Part shown: positions 7,246 to 11,217 of the stretch, piece by piece
How positions within the stretch are numbered: the stretch's first letter is position 1
How the letters are laid out: each line of letters starts with the position of its first letter
NCBI GenBank assembly: GCA_013298205.1
Contig: JAAFJZ010000045.1
Coordinates: 1 to 11,217 of the forward strand
Source: Cytophagales bacterium
GTDB lineage: Bacteria; Bacteroidota; Bacteroidia; Cytophagales; UBA9547
Length of the DNA stretch: 11,217 bases
Direction: 5' to 3'
Notes under the pieces: model-generated
Told to the model about the DNA's origin: nothing
Databases searched by the model: none
The model's input: only the letters and a program-made list of their open reading frames with translations
Translations under genes and position numbers: made by a program

Positions 7246-8022
7246 TTATTCTTTAATGCCTTTAACAAATGATTTAATTGCATCAAGAGTAATATCGTTT
7301 TTTTCAATATGTTTTAAAAATGAACTTCCTATAATGGCTCCATTTGAATATTTACAAGTTTTCTCAAAAGAATTTTTATCATTTATTCCAAACCCGACCA
7401 CTGTAGGATTTTTGAGTTTTAAATCTACAATTCGTTTAAAATAGCTTTCTTGTTGAGCTTCAATTCCAAATTTAGTACCCGTAATGCTAAAAGATGCTAC
7501 TACATAAATAAATGAACTTGAAATTGAATCAATTTTTCTAATCCTTTCGTCTGTACTTTGAGGTGTAATAAGAAAAATGTTTTTTATGTTATATTTATGA
7601 AACATACTTTCAAATTCTTCTTGGTAAAGTTCTAATGGTAAATCGGGAATAATTAAACCATCAATTCCTATTTCAGAGGCTTTTTTTAGAAAATTTTCTG
7701 CACCGTACTGCAAAAAAGGGTTAACATAACCCATTAAAAGAATTGGAATTTTAACTTTTTGCCTCAAATCTTTAATTTGTTCAAATAAAATAGAAACAGA
7801 CATTCCGTTTTGTAAAGCTTTTTCACTTGTGGCTTGAATAATCGGCCCATCAGCAACAGGGTCCGAATAAGGCATTCCAATCTCAATCATATTTACTCCA
7901 GAAAGTTCCAATCTTTCTGTTATTTTCATTGTATCATTTAGGTTTGGATAACCCGCTGTAAAATAAATAGATAAAATATGATTTGAAGTTTGGGTCAAAA
8001 GTTGGTTTATTCTATTGGTCAT
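7246..8022 (-). CDS. trpA: Tryptophan synthase alpha subunit
   Basis: A 258-residue TIM-barrel enzyme that cleaves indole-3-glycerol phosphate to indole and glyceraldehyde 3-phosphate, passing indole to TrpB in the alpha2-beta2 complex. The catalytic pair is present: Glu47 in MIEIGMP and Asp58 in SDPVADGPIIQ, matching Glu49 and Asp60 of E. coli/Salmonella TrpA. Other family marks are FTAGYPN (21-27), ILLMGYVNPFLQYG, GLIIPDLPLE and the phosphate-binding end GFGIND with IIGSSFLK. The loop VVASFSITGTKFG deviates from the VSSxSTTG form I recall in many relatives but keeps the Thr-Gly. The normal partners (trpB and the other trp genes) are not adjacent: a divergent desaturase lies upstream and a sensor gene downstream. 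The ATG at 8022 gives the standard N-terminus. Confidence 0.96.
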   Translation of the reverse strand: MTNRINQLLTQTSNHILSIYFTAGYPNLNDTMKITERLELSGVNMIEIGMPYSDPVADGPIIQATSEKALQNGMSVSILFEQIKDLRQKVKIPILLMGYVNPFLQYGAENFLKKASEIGIDGLIIPDLPLELYQEEFESMFHKYNIKNIFLITPQSTDERIRKIDSISSSFIYVVASFSITGTKFGIEAQQESYFKRIVDLKLKNPTVVGFGINDKNSFEKTCKYSNGAIIGSSFLKHIEKNDITLDAIKSFVKGIKE

Positions 8023-8067
8023 ATTATTTTATATGGAAAAGAATTATTGCTAATTTTAAGTGATTTG

Positions 8068-8098
8068 TAAAGCTAATAAGCATTATATTAAACTGCAA
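8068..8098 (-). promoter_or_regulatory. Possible trpA promoter (TTG, 20 bases, TAGCTTTA)
   Basis: On the minus strand TTG (8098-8096) is followed after 20 bases by TAGCTTTA (8075-8068), one mismatch from TAnnTTTG. The trpA ATG lies 45 bases further on. No leader peptide rich in Trp codons and no attenuator-like hairpin is evident between the element and the start. Confidence 0.35.
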
Positions 8099-8145
8099 GT
8101 ACATTTAATAAAAGAATTATCTCAAATTAAATCATTATTTCATTT

Positions 8146-8164
8146 TTAATCATTAAATGATTAA
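8146..8164. promoter_or_regulatory. Palindrome overlapping the desaturase -7 element, candidate operator
   Basis: TTAATCATTAAATGATTAA is a perfect 9-bp inverted repeat around a central A (8155). Its right edge runs into the -7 element at 8162-8169. A copy of its half-site, AATCATTA, also occurs at 8130-8137, 18 bases before the one at 8148-8155. A dimeric repressor bound here would block the promoter. Binding is inferred; the repeat itself is direct observation. Confidence 0.4.
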
Positions 8165-8169
8165 TTTTG
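8162..8169 (+). promoter_or_regulatory. -7 element (TAATTTTG) of the desaturase gene
   Basis: TAATTTTG matches TAnnTTTG and ends 24 bases before the ATG at 8194. No TTG is found at -33; the nearest string at that spacing is TTTC (8138-8141), which may mean an activator or only weak basal transcription. Confidence 0.5.
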
Positions 8170-8193
8170 AACCATTGAATTTTTAATACAAAA

Positions 8194-9279
8194 ATGGAAA
8201 ACGTACAAGTAAAATTTAATAATAAACTCCATATTTCATTTGGCAATGAACTGAAAGATAATGTCTATAATTATTTTAAAAATAATCAAATTTCTAGTTA
8301 TGCAGACTGGAGAATGTATCTAAAATCTTTTTTGATAATCGGAACCTATTTTGGATCTTATTTTTTTATTCTTTTGGGAAATTTATCAACTTTTCTAAAT
8401 TTACTTATCTGCATGTTAATGGGCATTTGTATATTAGCGATTGGTTGCGCAATACAACATGATGCTAATCATGGAGCTTTTTCTGAAAAATCTTGGATAA
8501 ACAACTTGTTTGGATTTTCTTTAAATTTAGTAGGCGGAAATGCTTACATGTGGAAAATAAAACATAATATTTTACATCACACATTCACCAACATACATGG
8601 CAAAGATGAGGATATAAGCATTACAAAGATAATTAGACTTTCTCCAAATGCACCAATAAAACCTATTCATAAATACCAACATATTTTTTCTTGGTTTGCC
8701 TATACAACATTGACTTTTTTATGGGTATTTTATTTTGATTTCCCTAAACTTAAAAGATATAACGGCAATGGAAGTAATAATAATAATATAAAACATCCTG
8801 TTAATGAGGTAATTATATTATTTGTTATGAAATTTTTCTACTTTTTTTATGCCATTGTTATTCCCATTTATTTCTTGCCTTACGCTTGGTGGCAGGTTTT
8901 ATTAGGTTTTATGATTATGCATTTATTCGCAGGATTTTTACTTACGGTTACCTTTCAGCTTGCTCACGTTGTAGAGGGTCCAGAACATCCAGAACCTAGC
9001 GAAAACGGAAATATTGAAAACTCTTGGCTTGTGCATCAATTGCAAACTACATCTAATTTTGATCCAAAAAATAAAGCATTAACTTGGGTTGTTGGAGGAT
9101 TAAATTATCAAATTGAACATCATTTGTTCCCTAAAATATGTAGCATTCATTATCCTGAAATTAGCCCAATTATAAAAGAAACTGCCAAAAAGTATGGACT
9201 TCCTTATTACGAATCTCCTAATCTAGCTCATGCGATTGCATCACATTATAATACATTGAAAAAGTTTAGCCGAGCTTAG
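8194..9279 (+). CDS. Membrane fatty acid desaturase
   Basis: A 361-residue integral membrane di-iron oxygenase that inserts a double bond into acyl chains, with electrons from ferredoxin or cytochrome b5. All three histidine boxes are intact: HDANH (89-93), HNILHH (124-129) and QIEHH (306-310). Supporting marks are TFTN after box 2, the conserved His of TFQLAH (258), and LNYQIEHHLFP. Gln in the third box and the HxxxHH form place it with the front-end/linoleoyl-CoA (delta-6-like) group rather than stearoyl-CoA delta-9 enzymes; exact position specificity cannot be told. Hydrophobic pairs lie near residues 44-62, 65-86, 165-182 and 205-256. There is no fused cytochrome b5 domain. A low-complexity GNGSNNNN loop lies at 191-198. 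Such genes are often induced by cold. The gene has its own -7 element with a palindrome on it, and overlaps convergent rnhA by 4 bases. Confidence 0.93.
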   Translation: MENVQVKFNNKLHISFGNELKDNVYNYFKNNQISSYADWRMYLKSFLIIGTYFGSYFFILLGNLSTFLNLLICMLMGICILAIGCAIQHDANHGAFSEKSWINNLFGFSLNLVGGNAYMWKIKHNILHHTFTNIHGKDEDISITKIIRLSPNAPIKPIHKYQHIFSWFAYTTLTFLWVFYFDFPKLKRYNGNGSNNNNIKHPVNEVIILFVMKFFYFFYAIVIPIYFLPYAWWQVLLGFMIMHLFAGFLLTVTFQLAHVVEGPEHPEPSENGNIENSWLVHQLQTTSNFDPKNKALTWVVGGLNYQIEHHLFPKICSIHYPEISPIIKETAKKYGLPYYESPNLAHAIASHYNTLKKFSRA

Positions 9280-9731
9280 TTTTTTTCATAACCTTCATCT
9301 ATGTGAAGGTTTTTTCTTTTATAAGCTTCAACTGCCATCAAATCGCACTTTTCATTTTGAGGATGACCAGCATGACCTTTAATCCAAATAAATTTAATTT
9401 TATGTTTTACTGATAGTGCTAAATACCTTCTCCATAAATCTTCGTTTTTTTTATCTTTAAAATTTTTTTTTACCCAGCTATGTATCCAATTTTTTTCAAC
9501 TGCATCAACCACATATTTAGAATCAGAATAAATCTCAACATTCATTCCTTCATGTTTTAAACATTCTAAACCTACCAAAACAGCCATTAATTCCATTCTG
9601 TTATTAGTAGTAAACTTAAAACCTTCTGCAATGCTTTTGGTAATCCCTTTATATTCTAGTATGACTCCAAAACCACCAGGACCAGGATTTCCACTACAAG
9701 CTCCATCAGTATAAATTCGTATTACCTCCAA
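9276..9731 (-). CDS. rnhA: Ribonuclease HI
   Basis: A 151-residue endonuclease that cuts the RNA strand of RNA-DNA hybrids, removing R-loops and lagging-strand primers. The catalytic acidic residues are all visible: Asp9 in YTDGACSGNPGPGG, Glu47 in TNNRMELMA, Asp70 in YSDSKYV and Asp130 in GHAGHPQNEKCD, plus the flap His120. The last 15 residues (KNLHIDEGYEKN and just before) extend past the fold. The start is TTG at 9731: no ATG, GTG or CTG lies between it and the in-frame stop upstream, and a later Met would remove Asp9. A purine-rich GGAGG lies directly after the TTG rather than before it. The stop overlaps that of the desaturase by 4 bases. panD lies 62 bases upstream with no clear promoter between, so rnhA is probably carried by the panD transcript. 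Confidence 0.95.
   Translation of the reverse strand: MEVIRIYTDGACSGNPGPGGFGVILEYKGITKSIAEGFKFTTNNRMELMAVLVGLECLKHEGMNVEIYSDSKYVVDAVEKNWIHSWVKKNFKDKKNEDLWRRYLALSVKHKIKFIWIKGHAGHPQNEKCDLMAVEAYKRKNLHIDEGYEKN
9290..9320 (+). terminator. Intrinsic terminator of the desaturase gene, inside rnhA
   Basis: AACCTTCA (9290-9297) and TGAAGGTT (9304-9311) form an 8-bp stem, extended by a T-G pair, with a 4-base loop. Together with the last stem bases, a run of six T (9310-9315), then C and four T follow. The hairpin begins 11 bases after the desaturase stop at 9277-9279 and reads as a terminator only on the plus strand. It consists of codons from the 3' end of rnhA, encoding NLHIDEG on the other strand. 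Confidence 0.75.
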
Positions 9732-9793
9732 TTTATAAAAATTTGGGAATTAAATAATTTAATTAAAAAAATATATAAACCCTAAGTGGCTAT

Positions 9794-10138
9794 TTAAACT
9801 CTATTGTTATTATCAGGAAAAGCCAAAAATGGATGAAAAGTTTTTGCTTCTTCAAAAGTCATTGTAGCATAAGAAATTACGATTAACAAATCTCCAACCA
9901 TTGCTTTTCGAGCTGCTGGTCCATTTAGACATATTACACCAGATTTTCTTTCACCTTTTATTACATACGTTTCTAATCGTTCGCCATTATTGATATTTAA
10001 AACTTGTACTTTTTCATATTCAATAAGGTTGGCTGCATCCATGATGTCTTCATCTATTGTGATGCTCCCTACATAATCTAATTCAGACTGTGTTAGCCTA
10101 ACTCGATGTATTTTTGATTTTAAAACTTGTATTTGCAT
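9794..10138 (-). CDS. panD: Aspartate 1-decarboxylase proenzyme
   Basis: A 114-residue pyruvoyl-dependent enzyme that makes beta-alanine from L-aspartate for pantothenate and CoA synthesis. The self-cleavage site YVGSITID places Gly24-Ser25 exactly as in E. coli PanD, so Ser25 becomes the pyruvoyl group. Lys9, His11, Arg54, Thr57 and Tyr58, also important in E. coli PanD, are at the same positions. NGPAARKAMVGDLLIVISYA (73-92) is the conserved core end. The chain is slightly shorter than the 126-residue E. coli form. The ATG at 10138 fixes the numbering of the cleavage site and is secure. A strong promoter lies immediately upstream, and rnhA follows after 62 bases on the same strand. No panB or panC is present here, and no PanM-like maturation partner is seen. 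Confidence 0.97.
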   Translation of the reverse strand: MQIQVLKSKIHRVRLTQSELDYVGSITIDEDIMDAANLIEYEKVQVLNINNGERLETYVIKGERKSGVICLNGPAARKAMVGDLLIVISYATMTFEEAKTFHPFLAFPDNNNRV

Positions 10139-10154
10139 AGTTATAAATAATGAA

Positions 10155-10184
10155 CAAAACTACATAAAAAGATTGATGCACAAA
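10155..10184 (-). promoter_or_regulatory. panD promoter (TTTG, 18 bases, TAGTTTTG)
   Basis: On the minus strand TTTG (10184-10181) is followed after 18 bases by TAGTTTTG (10162-10155), matching the Bacteroidota consensus at both elements. The -7 element ends 16 bases before the ATG, so the leader is very short. Confidence 0.8.
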
Positions 10185-10192
10185 TAAGTTTT

Positions 10193-10226
10193 TGCAATTC
10201 AAGTTAATTACTTTGTTTGAATTGCA
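10193..10226. repeat. 10-bp inverted repeat upstream of the panD promoter
   Basis: TGCAATTCAA (10193-10202) and TTGAATTGCA (10217-10226) are perfect inverted arms around a 14-base spacer. The repeat lies 20 bases after the flavoprotein stop and 8 bases upstream of the panD -33 element. On neither strand is it followed by a proper T tract, so it is not a textbook terminator. It may be a regulator site for panD or an RNA 3'-end hairpin of the flavoprotein gene. Confidence 0.6.
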
Positions 10227-10246
10227 GAAACATAAAATCTAAGAAC

Positions 10247-10771
10247 TTAAAAATCAATGATTTGTTGTGATTGTGAGATAAGATGTTCTTTGTAAGAACC
10301 CTCTTTTAAAAATCCGTTTTCCATATTTTTATCTATGAAAGGTAGTTTTATGCGATTAGCAAGAACATGTGTTCCAAGATAATTTAAAATATCAGTAAGG
10401 TGACTTAAAGCCAAAGTTCCACCCTGAGGACCCGCAGACAAACCTACCAATGCTGCTTTTTTATTTTTTAAGCTACCAGGGTATTTTAATCCATCTAAAA
10501 ATAATTTTAATATACCAGGTAACGAACCATTGTATTCAGAAACAATAAATACAAATTTATTATAATTGTCTATTTGATTTCGAATTAAATTAAATTCTTC
10601 ATTTTTTCCATTATTTTCATAAAGAGCGGTTTGAATAAAACTTTCTGGTAAATTTTCTAAAGATAAAATTTCGCTTTTAACGCTCTTATTATTAAGGTTT
10701 TTTTGATATTCTTGAGCAAGTTTAAATGAATTTGAGTTTTTTCTGTTAGTTCCAGAAATAATTAAGATCAT
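10247..10771 (-). CDS. NADPH-dependent FMN reductase-like flavoprotein
   Basis: A 174-residue cytosolic flavodoxin-fold protein of the FMN_red family (SsuE, ChrR, azoreductase relatives), which transfers electrons from NAD(P)H through bound FMN to flavin, quinone, chromate or azo acceptors. The phosphate-binding loop is SGTNRKNSNSFKLA (6-19). SEYNGSLPGILKLFLDGL (78-95) is the family's EYNGSxPG motif with the following helix. AGPQGGTLALSHL (114-126) contacts the flavin edge. Length is normal. The physiological acceptor cannot be inferred. The ATG at 10771 begins directly at the first beta strand (ILIIS). Its stop lies 108 bases before panD, which has its own promoter. Upstream is a 240-base divergent region toward dnaG. 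Confidence 0.9.
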   Translation of the reverse strand: MILIISGTNRKNSNSFKLAQEYQKNLNNKSVKSEILSLENLPESFIQTALYENNGKNEEFNLIRNQIDNYNKFVFIVSEYNGSLPGILKLFLDGLKYPGSLKNKKAALVGLSAGPQGGTLALSHLTDILNYLGTHVLANRIKLPFIDKNMENGFLKEGSYKEHLISQSQQIIDF

Positions 10772-10910
10772 AAATAATATTTTTTATTACAACTTTCAAA
10801 TTAGATGTTTTGTTTAGTTTAAAAAAATGAATTGAAAAATTATTTCAAACAAAATTTTAAAAATGTTTAGCTTTTTAAGAATTGAGTCTTTTAAAATTTG
10901 TTTTTGTAAT

Positions 10911-10940
10911 CAAAATTATATCCAAAATTCATTTTTGCAA
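10911..10940 (-). promoter_or_regulatory. Candidate promoter of the flavoprotein gene (TTG, 19 bases, TAATTTTG)
   Basis: On the minus strand TTG (10940-10938) is followed after 19 bases by TAATTTTG (10918-10911), an exact TAnnTTTG at the right spacing. It is about 140 bases from the ATG at 10771, so a leader of some 130 bases would result. No closer -7 match is present. Confidence 0.4.
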
Positions 10941-10974
10941 CTTTAACTTAGTTTTTATAAAATCAATTTTTTGC

Positions 10975-10981
10975 TACCTTG
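10975..10981 (+). promoter_or_regulatory. Possible imperfect -7 element (TACCTTG) of dnaG
   Basis: TACCTTG followed by C is one T short of TAnnTTTGC and lies 30 bases before the GTG start of dnaG. No TTG is found at the expected -33 distance. Confidence 0.3.
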
Positions 10982-11011
10982 CGCATTCATCTTTTTTTTT
11001 CATCAATTCTA

Positions 11012-11217
11012 GTGATAAGTCCAGATACCATACGACAGATAAAAGAAGCCGCTGATATAGTAGAGGTGGTTTCAGATTTTGTGAGCCTCAAAAAAAGTGG
11101 CAGTCAGTACCGTGCGCTTTCACCTTTTGTAAACGAAAAAACACCTTCTTTTTATGTAGTGCCTTCAAAAGGAATTTTTAAGGATTTCAGCTCAGGCAAA
11201 GGTGGCGATAGCCTTAC
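11012..11217 (+). CDS. dnaG: DNA primase, N-terminal part (runs off the window)
   Basis: The first 68 codons of DNA primase, which makes the RNA primers for replication with the DnaB helicase. The start is taken as GTG (MISPDTIRQIKEAADIVEVV), because this N-terminus aligns with other DnaG proteins and no in-frame ATG lies upstream before the stop at 10958. The zinc-binding (CHC2) domain is recognisable by FVSLKKSGSQY (23-33), PFVNEKTPSFYVVPSKGIF (38-56) and FSSGKGGDS (59-67). However, the four residues that bind zinc in E. coli DnaG (Cys40, His43, Cys61, Cys64) are Ser37, Val40, Asp58 and Ser61 here. The fold outline is kept but metal binding should be lost. I recall similar Ser/Asp forms in Flavobacteriia, so this is probably a lineage trait rather than damage. 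The RNA polymerase and helicase-binding domains lie beyond the window. Confidence 0.9.
   Translation, partial: MISPDTIRQIKEAADIVEVVSDFVSLKKSGSQYRALSPFVNEKTPSFYVVPSKGIFKDFSSGKGGDSL

Larger units (their letters stand above)
10772..11011. other. AT-rich divergent intergenic region between the flavoprotein gene and dnaG
   Basis: These 240 bases are the longest gene-free stretch. They hold one candidate minus-strand promoter (10911-10940), a TAnnTTG-like string before dnaG (10975-10981), a short 6-bp inverted repeat (10832-10848) and a T9 run (10992-11000). I see no credible protein gene or structured RNA. Confidence 0.6.

Noticed and set aside
9748..9764. AATTAAATAATTTAATT, a perfect 17-base palindrome between panD and rnhA
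   Set aside because: It is made of A and T only, in an almost pure AT spacer where such symmetry is expected by chance. It also lacks a nearby promoter element or T tract.
10832..10848. Inverted repeat TTGAAA-AATTA-TTTCAA in the dnaG/flavoprotein spacer
   Set aside because: Arms of 6 bp in AT-rich DNA are too short to support a call, and it is not placed on a promoter element.
10891..10932. Minus-strand 13-codon reading frame MNFGYNFDYKNKF
   Set aside because: It overlaps the candidate flavoprotein promoter (-7 at 10911-10918) and has low-complexity AT-driven composition, with no sign of coding.
1..11217. Search for a new multi-gene system, mobile element, CRISPR array, tRNA or rRNA
   Set aside because: The genes are ordinary housekeeping families with unrelated functions. 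I found no transposase, integrase, attachment repeats, regularly spaced repeats or tRNA/rRNA-like sequence.

Overview
The window is chromosomal DNA of a low-GC bacterium, most probably a member of the Bacteroidota (Flavobacteriia- or Cytophagia-like). Four signs support this. Several genes are preceded by the Bacteroidota -7 promoter element TAnnTTTG, in two cases with a TTTG -33 element 18-19 bases further up. Strong Shine-Dalgarno sequences are absent. The YifB/ComM protein and the DnaG zinc finger both carry serine-type replacements of zinc cysteines that I recall from this phylum. The gene set is housekeeping. I see no prophage, insertion sequence, CRISPR array, tRNA or rRNA.

Layout from left to right. 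Positions 1-87 hold what may be the last codons of an upstream membrane-protein gene. A plus-strand block follows: a secreted TPR protein and rpiB (3-base gap), then a single-domain rhodanese, gmhA and a comM/yifB-type AAA+ ATPase (5-base gap). It ends at a perfect 18-bp inverted repeat with A and T tracts, a terminator usable from both strands. On the minus strand come sucD (own strong promoter), a large membrane sensor with 6 TM segments plus HAMP-like, GAF and PAS regions, and a solitary trpA. A 171-base divergent region separates trpA from a plus-strand membrane fatty acid desaturase. The desaturase overlaps the convergent rnhA by 4 bases, and its apparent terminator lies inside the rnhA coding sequence. 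The minus strand continues with panD (own strong promoter) and an NADPH-dependent FMN reductase-like flavoprotein. A 240-base divergent AT-rich region precedes the start of dnaG, which runs off the window.

The genes serve separate core functions: sugar-phosphate chemistry (rpiB, gmhA), the TCA cycle (sucD), tryptophan and pantothenate synthesis (trpA, panD), membrane lipid unsaturation, and DNA replication, transformation or RNA-DNA hybrid removal (dnaG, comM, rnhA). Nothing points to one new multi-gene system. The items most worth a second look are the DnaG N-terminus lacking all four zinc ligands, the output-less histidine-rich membrane sensor, the terminator embedded in rnhA codons, the TTG start of rnhA, a palindrome overlapping the desaturase -7 element, and the isolated trpA.
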